From Porphyromonadaceae bacterium UBA2720 (GTDB taxonomy: Bacteria; Bacteroidota; Bacteroidia; Bacteroidales; Muribaculaceae), in NCBI GenBank assembly GCA_002353885.1, contig DEKO01000147.1, positions 1-64,000 on the forward strand: DNA of 64,000 nt, written 5' to 3'. The position numbers and the translations under genes were made by a program. Each line of letters begins with the position of its first letter. Within the stretch, counting starts at the first letter, position 1. Below the pieces are notes generated by a model that worked only from the letters and a program-made list of their open reading frames with translations, was not told where the DNA came from and made no database searches. Positions 1 through 7,894 of this stretch are shown in pieces.

Positions 1-126
1 ATCAATCGCTTTCAGCGATATTATAGTAATCGGGGACAACAGGTATATAGTTCCCTTCGATTTTTACTTCCGAGACGCCGCGTACTTGGCAACATGAGCA
101 TCTTCTTTTTTGTGATGCAATGTAGG
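1..126. other. no supported gene
   Basis: This stretch lies beyond the stop codon of the minus-strand MATE gene. I see no start codon with a recognisable family, no tRNA-like fold and no clear terminator. A short open minus-strand frame runs to a stop at 2-4, but it mostly mirrors the MATE gene and cannot be assigned. Confidence 0.4.
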
Positions 127-1491
127 CTATTGCTCGCTCTGCTGTGCCAATCGTGTGATCTTGCGCATCACGATGACCAGCAAGATGACCGACACCACGG
201 TTGCTGCCAGGTCGCTCAGCGGGAACGACAACCACACGCCATTGAGTCCCCACCACTGTGGCAGTGTGAACAGCAGTGGCAGCAAGAACAACACCTGGCG
301 TATGAGGCTCATGAAGATGCTCTTGCCAGCCTCGCCCAGCGACTGGAAGAAGTTGGTGATAACAATCTGGAATCCCACGACCCAGAACATCCATGTTGTC
401 AGCCTCAATGCGTTGTTGCTGGCTGCTATCAGGTCGGCGTCGTCAGTGAACATGCGTGTGACCAATCCTGGAGCGAATTGTCCCAACAGGCTTCCCAGCA
501 GGCAGACGGCAGTGCACACTGCTGCCGAGAGCCAGAAGGCGCGTTTTAGTCGGTCGTAGCGTCGTGCTCCGTAGTTGTATCCCACGATGGGCTGCATGCC
601 CATGCACACGCCGATGACAAATGTGACCAGCAGTTGCGTGAAGGTGGTAAAGATGCCTATGGCGGCCACTGCCGAGTCGCCACCGTAGCGATAGACGGTG
701 TTGTTGATCACGGCATTGATGACACAGCCGGCGGTGTTGACGATGCATGGTGCCGCGCCGATGGCAATGATGGGCTTGAGCACCTCCCATCTCAGTCTGT
801 AGGTGCCAGGTGTGAAGTGTATGTCATGCTTGGGGTTGAAGAAGTGTGCCATGACAAAGGCCGCGCTGACCCCCATGGAGATATCGGTGGCGATGGCGGC
901 TCCCTTGATGCCCCAGTGTAGGACAAAAATGGCGATGGGTGCCAGGATGACGTTGAGCCCTGCTCCGATGAACATGGTGTACATTGCCTTGTTGGGATAA
1001 CCTGTTGCTCGCATGACATTGTTGAACGAGTAGGTGATGTTGTTGATCAGCAATCCCGGCAAGATATAAAGCATGAAGTCGCGTGCATAGGGCAATGACT
1101 GGTCGCTGGCGCCAAACAGGCGCAGAATCGGTTCCATGAACAATGCGAACAGGGCAATGTAGAATGTGCCGAAAATCAGTGTCATCACAATCGAGTTGCC
1201 CAGAATGACTCGCGCCATGTCGTTGTTGCGCTGCCCCAGCACAATCGATGTGCGTGTGCTGGCGCCTGCACCGATGAGCACGCCGAAAGCGGCACTGACA
1301 TTCATCACCGGGAAGGTGATGGCCAGTCCGGCGATGGCGTCGGGCCCCACACCATGTCCGATGAAGATGCGGTCGATCACGTTGTAGATCGACATGACCA
1401 CAATGCCCACCACTGCAGGCACGCTATACTCCCACAGCAGTCGCCCAATGGGGGCTTTGTCCAGGCGATTGAGACTCTCGTTGTTGTGCAT
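127..1491 (-). CDS. MATE family multidrug/cation efflux transporter
   Basis: A 454-residue integral membrane protein with about 12 hydrophobic helices in two similar halves, as expected for the MATE (NorM/DinF) superfamily. These proteins export cationic drugs or metabolites through the inner membrane in exchange for Na+ or H+. The N-terminal half shows the family-like stretch IDRIFIGHGVGPDAIAGL, followed by FPVMNVSAAFGVLIGAGAST, which matches the PxxxxxxALGxGxS region of the family. Length is normal and the start ATG at 1491 leaves a short polar head. A possible -7 element lies 30 bp upstream. The gene stands alone, divergent from the M28 peptidase. Substrate cannot be told from sequence. 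Confidence 0.9.
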   Translation of the reverse strand: MHNNESLNRLDKAPIGRLLWEYSVPAVVGIVVMSIYNVIDRIFIGHGVGPDAIAGLAITFPVMNVSAAFGVLIGAGASTRTSIVLGQRNNDMARVILGNSIVMTLIFGTFYIALFALFMEPILRLFGASDQSLPYARDFMLYILPGLLINNITYSFNNVMRATGYPNKAMYTMFIGAGLNVILAPIAIFVLHWGIKGAAIATDISMGVSAAFVMAHFFNPKHDIHFTPGTYRLRWEVLKPIIAIGAAPCIVNTAGCVINAVINNTVYRYGGDSAVAAIGIFTTFTQLLVTFVIGVCMGMQPIVGYNYGARRYDRLKRAFWLSAAVCTAVCLLGSLLGQFAPGLVTRMFTDDADLIAASNNALRLTTWMFWVVGFQIVITNFFQSLGEAGKSIFMSLIRQVLFLLPLLFTLPQWWGLNGVWLSFPLSDLAATVVSVILLVIVMRKITRLAQQSEQ

Positions 1492-1520
1492 GACTATAGT
1501 TCCGTTGACAAACAGGGCTG

Positions 1521-1528
1521 CAAAGTTA
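1521..1528 (-). promoter_or_regulatory. Bacteroidetes -7 element for the MATE gene
   Basis: Reads TAACTTTG on the minus strand, matching TAnnTTTG, 30 bp before the MATE start codon. No clear TTTG -33 box was found 19-21 bp further upstream. Confidence 0.45.
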
Positions 1529-1705
1529 CTGCTTTTTTAACACACGGCACATAGTTTTTAGCCAATATCGTGATAATAGAGGGTTACGTCGAGATGTGGG
1601 AAATGCTGTGCGGAGTGAGAACAGAAAACTTTGCTAAAATGATTCAATGCCCAAGGCAGAGTCGCACTCGTCGAAGTTTATCTTCGGCAAAAGACAAAGT
1701 TTTTG

Positions 1706-1713
1706 TATCTTTG
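1706..1713 (+). promoter_or_regulatory. Bacteroidetes -7 element for the M28 peptidase
   Basis: Reads TATCTTTG, matching TAnnTTTG. It implies a 5' leader of roughly 105 nt before the ATG at 1827. The -33 box is not convincing. Confidence 0.45.
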
Positions 1714-1826
1714 CAAAAAATTAAAAACTTACGGAGTTGGGAGTTTTTCTTTATTTAGGTTAGGTGTCTCATATTGAGCTATATATTAGAGAAGCTCCTT
1801 TGCCAACAATCAGTGTCTAAATATTT

Positions 1827-3413
1827 ATGTCTATGAGAATGAATAGTAATAAGCTGGTGATGGTGCTCGCTTTTGTCGGCATGATGTTGACAACCGCCAG
1901 TGCACAGATTGCCCGTGAGCAGTTGCAAACCGGAAGCGACGAACAGCTGCTGAGGGAATGGACACGGGTGCTTTCGGATGATGAGTTTGGCGGAAGAAAG
2001 CCCATGACACCTTATGAGAACAAGACGTTGAGTTATCTTGCCGGTCAGTTGGAGGTAATGGGTTTGGAACCAGCCTTCAACGGCAGTTGGTTCCAGCCTT
2101 TTGAAATGATATCGGTTACAGCCAGGCCTGCTGGCAGCGGTTTCTCAGTGAGTGGGAAGAAGAAGGCAGTTCTTCGCTATCCCGACGATGTGATCATCTG
2201 GACATCTCGAGCCACCGAGAAAATAGATCTGAAGAAGGCTGAGTATGTGTTTTGCGGTTTTGGTATCAATGCCCCTGAATATGGCTGGAACGACTACGAT
2301 GGCATCGATGTGAAAGGCAAGATTGTGTTGGTCATGGTCAATGACCCCGGCTTTTATGACAGTGGGCTGTTCAGAGGACGTAATATGACCTACTATGGTC
2401 GTTGGACTTACAAGTTTGAAGAGGCACAACGCCAGGGTGCTGCCGGATGTTTGGTGCTGCATCATACAGCTGCTGCCAGTTATGGGTGGCATGTGTGCGT
2501 GAATGGCCACCTGAGTGACAATTTGGGTATCTACAATCCCGAAACGCGCAATGCTGACGAGCTGGTTGTGAGAGGATGGTTGCATGAGAATGGTTTCAAA
2601 AAGCTGTTTCTTGCCGCAGGCATGGATGTTGACAAGGCTCTGGCTGCTGCGAAAAGGCCTGGTTTCAAGAGTTTTGCGCTGAATGTGAAAGGTGATGTGA
2701 AGATGAATGTCGCTTACGACATCCAGAAGACACACAATGTGGGCGGCATACTTCGGGGTAGTGGCCGGGATGGTGAAGCCATAGTGTTCTGTGCCCATTG
2801 GGATCACTTGGGCATCGGTAAACCCGATGAGCATGGCGATACGATATATAATGGTGCAGCCGACAATGCCTCGGGCATGGCAGGAGCTTTGCTTGTTGCC
2901 AAGAAGTTCAAAGATTTGCCCCAGCCGGGGCGTGACCTGGTGTTTCTCTTTCCTTCGTCGGAGGAGAGTGGACTTTTCGGTTCGGCATATTACTGTGACC
3001 ACCCTGTGGTGCCGATGGCGAAGACTGTGGCATGCCTTAATTTTGAGAGCATAGGCCCGGCTGAGTTGACTCGTGATGTTGTGATTCTTGGTGGGGGAGC
3101 AAGCGACATAGACAATTATTATGTTGCTGCTGCCGCTGCACAAGGCAGGCATGTTAATTTTGATAACGACAACTCTGATGGCTGGTTTTATCGCTCCGAC
3201 CATTATAATTTTGTGAAGAAGGGTGTGCGTGCTGTGGTCCTGGAGAACGGCCGCCTTCCCATCGATGTGAGCAAGCCCAATCAATACCCCATGCCGGTGT
3301 GGTATCACAAACCATGCGACGAGTATCATGACGACTGGGATCTGAGCGGCACATTGTCCAACGTGAACCTGATTTTTAGCGTAGGGTTGTCGTTGTCAAA
3401 CAATGTGAACTAG
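1827..3413 (+). CDS. secreted M28 family zinc aminopeptidase with PA domain
   Basis: A 528-residue protein with a signal peptide (charged MSMRMNSNK, hydrophobic core, cleavage likely after ASA near residue 26). A protease-associated (PA) type insert at about 125-260 precedes the M28 catalytic domain. Putative zinc and catalytic residues are visible: H324-W-D326, D346 in the ADNASG motif and E379/E380 in SSEESG. Such enzymes are periplasmic or surface di-zinc exopeptidases that release N-terminal amino acids from peptides. ATG 1827 is preferred over the next Met (1833) only by being first. The gene is monocistronic and convergent with the AraC gene; a bidirectional terminator follows at 3441. 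Confidence 0.88.
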   Translation: MSMRMNSNKLVMVLAFVGMMLTTASAQIAREQLQTGSDEQLLREWTRVLSDDEFGGRKPMTPYENKTLSYLAGQLEVMGLEPAFNGSWFQPFEMISVTARPAGSGFSVSGKKKAVLRYPDDVIIWTSRATEKIDLKKAEYVFCGFGINAPEYGWNDYDGIDVKGKIVLVMVNDPGFYDSGLFRGRNMTYYGRWTYKFEEAQRQGAAGCLVLHHTAAASYGWHVCVNGHLSDNLGIYNPETRNADELVVRGWLHENGFKKLFLAAGMDVDKALAAAKRPGFKSFALNVKGDVKMNVAYDIQKTHNVGGILRGSGRDGEAIVFCAHWDHLGIGKPDEHGDTIYNGAADNASGMAGALLVAKKFKDLPQPGRDLVFLFPSSEESGLFGSAYYCDHPVVPMAKTVACLNFESIGPAELTRDVVILGGGASDIDNYYVAAAAAQGRHVNFDNDNSDGWFYRSDHYNFVKKGVRAVVLENGRLPIDVSKPNQYPMPVWYHKPCDEYHDDWDLSGTLSNVNLIFSVGLSLSNNVN

Positions 3414-3730
3414 ATGCCTTTGGTTGAATCGCAAATAAAAGGAGCAGTCCGTTTCGCAACGTCCTGCTCCATGTTTTTAAGCAAAATTCATCAAAAGGGT
3501 TTTTCGCTTCTTCATGGATGCAAAATCAGTAGATTACTCTTCATACACTATTGACTTCTGTTCTGTGTTCCTTCTTTTGTGAGGCTGGTTTGCTGTCTGA
3601 TCGTGATTGAATGATTGATCAGGCACCTTGTGGATCTGGTTGCAAAGTTAGGGCGAGTCGGCGAGCTGACCAACAATTGGGCAAGTTGTGAATTTCAGTT
3701 TTTCGAAAAATGTAAACAAATGAGCCAAAA
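3414..3730. other. convergent intergenic region with terminator and an orphan promoter-like site
   Basis: No coding frame of credible length. It holds the bidirectional terminator at 3441-3478 and a minus-strand promoter-like pair: TAACTTTG at 3643-3650 with GTTG 20 bp upstream, near 3671-3674. This would drive a short transcript ending at the terminator. See findings. Confidence 0.45.
3441..3478. terminator. bidirectional terminator between M28 and AraC genes
   Basis: A hairpin with stem GGAGCAG/CTGCTCC, an inner CGTT/AACG pair and a TCGC loop (GCGA on the minus strand). It is followed by ATGTTTTT on the plus strand and TTTTATTT on the minus strand, so it can serve both convergent genes. 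Confidence 0.7.
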
Positions 3731-4399
3731 TCAATTGTCGCTGCTATTGTTTTTGGTAGTTTGGTCGGGGTGTGTTGTTCGCGACCTCTTGAGGTAGAGC
3801 GATGGTGTGATGCCTGTGATGCGCTTGAATGCGGCGATGAAATTGTTCTGTGATTTGAACCCTACGCTCTGTGCGATGGCCTGGAGTGTGTAGTTGCCGT
3901 AATGTTCATGGTCGCTCATGCGTCGTTGCGCCTCGCGTATGCGGTATTGGTTGATGAACTGGGGCACGCTCATGGCAAGCTTAGCCTTGATGACACGTGG
4001 CACATAGTTGATGTTTGACCCCACTAGTGCAGTGAGTTGTGCAACTCCAAAGTCGGGTTGACAATATTGTGTGGTGTTTTCCATGATGTCTAGAATGCGT
4101 TGCATGAGCATGTCGTCGCCCTGTTGCGACTGTGTGACCTTCTTGTTGGTTGGTGGGGCAGTGTCAGTAGGCTTGTCGGATGGAGGCTGCATGAGGGTGT
4201 CAATGCATTCTGTTTTTGTGTAGGTCCGATGCATCTTTCGTCGTCGGTGTCGACGTGCGATGACGATGGTGGTAGCCAGGGCGATGGTTATGGCCAGCAC
4301 CGCCGCAATGATAGCTGCCTGCTGTGGCGGGCTCGGGTTAACGCTCAACAGGCCGCCGGCGACCTGTGGCATGATTTGGGCAGATACAAAAAGTCTCAT
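3731..4399 (-). CDS. membrane-anchored AraC-type transcriptional regulator
   Basis: 222 residues: a short N-terminus, one hydrophobic helix at about 28-48 followed by a basic stop-transfer stretch (RRHRRRK), a polar linker, and an AraC double helix-turn-helix domain at about 115-215. The signature region includes IAQSVGFKSQNNFIAAFKRI and the P-S-x-Y-L end motif of the family. The topology suggests a short periplasmic head and a cytoplasmic DNA-binding domain. Larger Bacteroidetes relatives carry periplasmic beta-propeller or TPR sensors before the helix; here none is left. Target genes are unknown. The upstream neighbour is the secG operon, separated by 325 bp and a hairpin, so it is probably transcribed on its own. 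Confidence 0.8.
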   Translation of the reverse strand: MRLFVSAQIMPQVAGGLLSVNPSPPQQAAIIAAVLAITIALATTIVIARRHRRRKMHRTYTKTECIDTLMQPPSDKPTDTAPPTNKKVTQSQQGDDMLMQRILDIMENTTQYCQPDFGVAQLTALVGSNINYVPRVIKAKLAMSVPQFINQYRIREAQRRMSDHEHYGNYTLQAIAQSVGFKSQNNFIAAFKRITGITPSLYLKRSRTTHPDQTTKNNSSDN

Positions 4400-4724
4400 C
4401 TCATCTCTTTTTTAGTGGTTTCGAGTTTCGGGTATTGTGTGACGCATAATTGTGCCAACCTTGTCTCTCGTCAAGTTTCTGAAATGTTAGCACATTAGAA
4501 ACCTGAATTAGGGAAAATGGTGTGTTCGTTTATAAAATCAGCACAAATTACGGAAAAAACGTTGAGACTTACAAGTGTTTGCTAAAAAAAGTGTGTTTTT
4601 GTGGCCAAAAACTGCCGATTTGGGTTAGTCATCTAAACATCAAAGGCACGCACAACTGTGACAGTCGGTGCGTGCTATGATGTTGTGTCTCATTTTTCTG
4701 AGACGTTCTTCCCGTCGGGGATGA
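4400..4724. other. intergenic region between secG and the AraC gene
   Basis: AT-rich and without a credible reading frame. It should contain the AraC promoter, but I find no good TAnnTTTG match on the minus strand. The only clear structure is the hairpin at 4646-4675 behind secG. Confidence 0.4.
4646..4675 (-). terminator. hairpin downstream of secG, likely terminator
   Basis: Outer stem GCACGCAC/GTGCGTGC and inner stem ACTG/CAGT with a TGA loop. On the minus strand it is followed only by CTTTGATGTTT, a weak T-tract, so termination efficiency is uncertain. Confidence 0.5.
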
Positions 4725-5150
4725 TTACTTGGCGGGAGCGGCAGGAGCCTGCTGTGCCGGAGCTGTTGAGGCGGGTGCCTGTGCAGCCGGTGCCTTCTGG
4801 GCATCTTGTGCAGGAGCTTGAGCAGCAGCCTTCTGGTCACCCTCGGCCTCGGTGCCAAATGCAGGAGCCTGAGTCTCGGTGGTGGGCAGCTTCTTGATTT
4901 GCGGTGCGCCTTGCACGATGCTGGGTGCCTGAACAAACGCCGAAGCGATGCTCAGCACGCAGATAAAGATGGCCAGTCCCCAGGTTGCCTTTTCGACGAA
5001 CTCGGTAGTGCGCTTGACGCCAGCGAACTGGTTGTACCCGCTAACGTTGGCAGCCAGACCTCCGCCCTTGGACTTCTGAATCAGGACAACGCCCACGAGG
5101 AGCACAGATGCAATCAAAATCAAGACTGCAAAAATTACATAGAGTGTCAT
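4725..5150 (-). CDS. SecG preprotein translocase subunit
   Basis: 141 residues. The first 75 carry the SecG pattern: one transmembrane helix, the QKSKGGGLAANV segment, then KRTTEFVEKATW and a second helix. SecG is an accessory subunit of SecYEG and assists SecA-driven export. The remaining ~60 residues are an Ala/Pro/Gln-rich tail, absent from enterobacterial SecG but common in Bacteroidetes. It is the last gene of a four-gene minus-strand operon, 4 bp behind the TPR-like gene. Confidence 0.93.
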   Translation of the reverse strand: MTLYVIFAVLILIASVLLVGVVLIQKSKGGGLAANVSGYNQFAGVKRTTEFVEKATWGLAIFICVLSIASAFVQAPSIVQGAPQIKKLPTTETQAPAFGTEAEGDQKAAAQAPAQDAQKAPAAQAPASTAPAQQAPAAPAK

Positions 5151-5154
5151 ATCG

Positions 5155-5913
5155 TTAATTTTGGTTTAAAAGTTTCTGATTTAACACCAATTTCCGTAAA
5201 AAGCGAATTTGGTCTGCAAAGTAAATACTTTTTTCTGGATTATCGGCACTAATATGCTCAATAATTTCAAGTGCCTGTGCAAATTTCTTTCCGGCGATGT
5301 AGCTCATGGCTAGGCTTTCGGAGAACATGGTGTCATCGTTCTGCACAGGTTTATCAACCTGATCTTGAGCTATTTCGGCAACCTCTTCGGCCTCGACGTG
5401 TGGCTGTGAAGGTGCCTGTGCGACCTGTCTTTCTCGCTCCTGACTTTGTGCGATAAAATTGTCGATGAGTTGGTCTTGGTCGCTCATAGGTTGCTTGTGC
5501 CTGTTGGCTTTCTCTGCCTTGTCCTGTGCCGCTAGCACGTCGGCATAGTCGGGCATCGGGTTGAAGATAGCCTGGCTGATGGCCTGTATTTCTTTTTCGC
5601 TCGAGTGTCCATACTGGTCAAGGAACTTGTCGATGGTAGCCTCAGTGTCGGGTGTGTCGGGCTGTGGCTCGCTAGGGTAGAAGTTCTCGAAAGCCTTTGC
5701 ATCCTCTCCCAGTTGCAGTGCCAGTGCCCTGCGGTCGGGGCATGCGATGGCCAGTCGCGCCAGCAGGTCTTCGTTTCCGGCGATGCCGTTGCGTTTGAGA
5801 AAGATGAGCATCGGCAGTGTTGAGTAAGGTGCTTCGCTCATGGCCTTGTCAAGCCATTCTCGTGTGACAGGCATCGTGTCGTCGTCGAGTATGTGTTGCA
5901 AATCGTCAGTCAT
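5155..5913 (-). CDS. TPR-like cytoplasmic protein of the lptE-secG operon
   Basis: 252 residues starting with MTDDLQHILDDD; the frame is open further upstream, but that part overlaps lptE and looks non-coding, so the ATG at 5913 is chosen. It has no signal peptide or membrane helix. The C-terminal ~45 residues (ESLAMSYIAGKKFAQALEII) resemble a single TPR-like helical hairpin; the middle is acidic, Gln-rich and probably disordered. It lies between lptE (25 bp) and secG (4 bp), suggesting an envelope-biogenesis role, but no enzymatic function is recognised. Confidence 0.75.
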   Translation of the reverse strand: MTDDLQHILDDDTMPVTREWLDKAMSEAPYSTLPMLIFLKRNGIAGNEDLLARLAIACPDRRALALQLGEDAKAFENFYPSEPQPDTPDTEATIDKFLDQYGHSSEKEIQAISQAIFNPMPDYADVLAAQDKAEKANRHKQPMSDQDQLIDNFIAQSQERERQVAQAPSQPHVEAEEVAEIAQDQVDKPVQNDDTMFSESLAMSYIAGKKFAQALEIIEHISADNPEKSIYFADQIRFLRKLVLNQKLLNQN

Positions 5914-5938
5914 GTCGGTTGTGAGATGTCGGTGGTAG

Positions 5939-6463
5939 TTACCAGTTGCCCAGTGTGGCGTTGAAGATGAGGTCAGAGAGGTCTTTTGTGATCTGGTTGC
6001 AGAGCTCGTCTTGCACATCGGTAAGCATTTCGCTGCTCGAGAAGTCTCGATAGGCCGAGAACGTCTGGTCGGTGGACAGTTCTGGCTTGCGGTTGTCGAT
6101 ATACTTGATGCGCACGGTGATGGTGAGCCTTGTCTGGCTGGCATATGCGTCCTCGCCCACGGCCTGTGGCGAGAGGCTGTAACCCGTGATTTCGCCTTCC
6201 ATGCGCAGGTCGCTTGCCGCGTTGTCGACTACCCGCAGTCGTGTCTGCTGCTCAATCATGTCGATCATGCGGTTCTCAAACAGTTGCTGTAGTGGCGGGT
6301 AGACCAGTGCTGCTCGTATTGGGAACTCTCCGAACGAGATGGAGCGATAGGTGTTGTAGTCGATTGACGCGCCATTGAGTGTGTATCGCGGCAGGCATGC
6401 TTGCACCATGGGCATCAGCGCCATGGTGATGATCAGTGTGAGTATTTTGAGTGGGCGTGTCAT
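5939..6463 (-). CDS. LptE-like LPS-assembly lipoprotein
   Basis: 174 residues with a lipoprotein-type signal sequence (hydrophobic stretch ending MVQAC, Cys 23 as the probable acylated residue). The fold signature is LptE-like: a Y-x-L-N-G-A-S-I-D-Y start, a central R-x-E-G-x-I-T-x-Y strand pattern, and a C-terminal amphipathic helix. LptE plugs the LptD barrel and helps insert LPS into the outer leaflet. Its start overlaps the stop of the sigma-54 activator gene by 4 bp (ATGA), indicating translational coupling. The family is divergent and the assignment also rests on the conserved neighbourhood with secG. Confidence 0.82.
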   Translation of the reverse strand: MTRPLKILTLIITMALMPMVQACLPRYTLNGASIDYNTYRSISFGEFPIRAALVYPPLQQLFENRMIDMIEQQTRLRVVDNAASDLRMEGEITGYSLSPQAVGEDAYASQTRLTITVRIKYIDNRKPELSTDQTFSAYRDFSSSEMLTDVQDELCNQITKDLSDLIFNATLGNW

Positions 6464-7740
6464 CTGTCCAGGTTGTAGAGCTTGATTTTGCGGTAGAGTG
6501 TTCTCTCGCTGATTTGCAGCTCTTGTGCTGTGGCCTTGCGCCGTCCTCCGTTGCGGTTGAGCGACTCGATGATGGCTTCGCGTTCGGTCTCCTCAAGTGT
6601 CTTGACGTGCTGTGCCTCGACTTCCATCACTTGGTTGTCGCCATTGAGTTCCATCACTTGTTCATATGGCTGGTCGATGGTTTGCGGCTTGTGTGATGTG
6701 ATGTCCCGTGGCTGTATGAACGACTCGTGCTCGCGTCCATAGCCCAGTTGCTTGGACTCTCGTCTGAGTTCGGCCATGTTCATCGAGTAGTGTGGCGTGA
6801 CGGGTGGGGCTGGCGCTCCGCTCATCTGCTTCTTGATGTCGTCAATCTCGTTTTGCAGCTTGGTGATGATGGCAAACATCATCTCACGGTCACGCGAGTA
6901 GTCGACCTGTGCCGGTGCGCCGACAGTTGCCAGTTCGGCCTTGGGCAGGTAGTCGCTGAGTGTGTCGGCTGTGACTATTGTGCCAGCCTCGAACAGTGCC
7001 ACCTGCTCGATGATGTTCTTGAGTTGTCGCACGTTGCCCGGCCAGTGATATCCCAGCAGTCGACGTCGTGCGCTGTCGTCGAGTTCGACCTCCTCGACGT
7101 GGTTGTTGTCGACAAAGTCGTGCAAGAACTTGCGTGTGAGCAGCAGGATGTCGTTTCCGCGCTCACGCAGTGGTGGCACATCGATTTGCACGGTCGAGAG
7201 TCGGTAGTAGAGGTCCTCGCGGAACTTGCCGTCCTTGATGGCTTGCGGCAGGTCTTTATTGGTGGCAGCCACGACACGAATGTCGGTCTTCTGTACGGTG
7301 CTTGATCCGACCTTGATAAACTCGCCGCTCTCGAGTACGCGCAGCAGTCTAGCCTGTGTGCTGAGGGGCATCTCGGCCACCTCGTCGAGAAAGATGACTC
7401 CACCGTTAGCTTCCTCGAAGTATCCCTTGTGGTCTCGGTCAGCCCCAGTGAACGAACCCTTGACGTGTCCGAATAGCTCGCTGTCGATGGTGCCCTCGGG
7501 GATGGCTCCACAGTTGACGGCAATATACTTCTTGTGCTTGCGTGGGCTGTTCTCGTAGATGATTTTAGGGAAGTGCTCCTTGCCCGATCCGCTCTCGCCG
7601 ATGACAAGGACCGAGAGGTCGACCTGCGCCACTCGCAGTGCGCGCTCGATGGCAGCGCGCAGTGCCGGTGCCTGTCCGATGATCGAGAAGCGCTGTTGCA
7701 CTTGCAGCACCTGTTTATTCATATCATTTTTTTGTGCCAT
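6460..7740 (-). CDS. sigma-54 interacting transcriptional activator (AAA+ bEBP)
   Basis: 426 residues. The AAA+ domain covers about 17-250: Walker A GESGSGKE, a sigma-54 contact loop reading GSFTGA (canonical GAFTGA), Walker B GGVIFLDE, and downstream arginine-finger and sensor segments. A Fis-type helix-turn-helix closes the protein (ATAQELQISERTLYRKI). There is no receiver, GAF or PAS domain ahead of the ATPase, so activity must be controlled in trans or constitutively. It heads the lptE-secG operon, an arrangement I recall as common in Bacteroidetes, and may link RpoN-dependent transcription to envelope state. Targets are unknown. Confidence 0.92.
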   Translation of the reverse strand: MAQKNDMNKQVLQVQQRFSIIGQAPALRAAIERALRVAQVDLSVLVIGESGSGKEHFPKIIYENSPRKHKKYIAVNCGAIPEGTIDSELFGHVKGSFTGADRDHKGYFEEANGGVIFLDEVAEMPLSTQARLLRVLESGEFIKVGSSTVQKTDIRVVAATNKDLPQAIKDGKFREDLYYRLSTVQIDVPPLRERGNDILLLTRKFLHDFVDNNHVEEVELDDSARRRLLGYHWPGNVRQLKNIIEQVALFEAGTIVTADTLSDYLPKAELATVGAPAQVDYSRDREMMFAIITKLQNEIDDIKKQMSGAPAPPVTPHYSMNMAELRRESKQLGYGREHESFIQPRDITSHKPQTIDQPYEQVMELNGDNQVMEVEAQHVKTLEETEREAIIESLNRNGGRRKATAQELQISERTLYRKIKLYNLDR

Positions 7741-7765
7741 ACCTTATTTATATAGTAATTTTAAA

Positions 7766-7823
7766 AGACCGCGCTTTGCGCTGGTAGATCGTTTCGATGG
7801 TAGACCGCGCTTTGCGCTGGTAG
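7766..7823. repeat. GGTAGACC-type dispersed repeat, tandem copies
   Basis: Two perfect 22-bp copies (7766-7787 and 7802-7823) flank a degenerate middle copy. Each unit contains the small palindrome GCGC-TTT-GCGC followed by TGGTAG. Related copies lie behind murG and before murC. Confidence 0.8.
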
Positions 7824-7840
7824 TGGATAGATGTTATTAT

Positions 7841-7890
7841 ACATTATGCATTATGAATTATGCATTGTGCATTATGCATTATTAAAATGC
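7841..7890. repeat. short-word intergenic repeat (TGCATTAT units)
   Basis: Variants of TGCATTAT/TGAATTAT/TGCATTGT are repeated about six times directly behind the acyltransferase stop codon. It is one of several such word repeats in the window. Confidence 0.75.
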
Positions 7891-7894
7891 ATTG

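Noticed and set aside
2..394. Minus-strand frame ending at 2-4 with a plausible-looking C-terminus
   Set aside because: Most of it overlaps the MATE gene in another frame; the short non-overlapping part is too small to judge.
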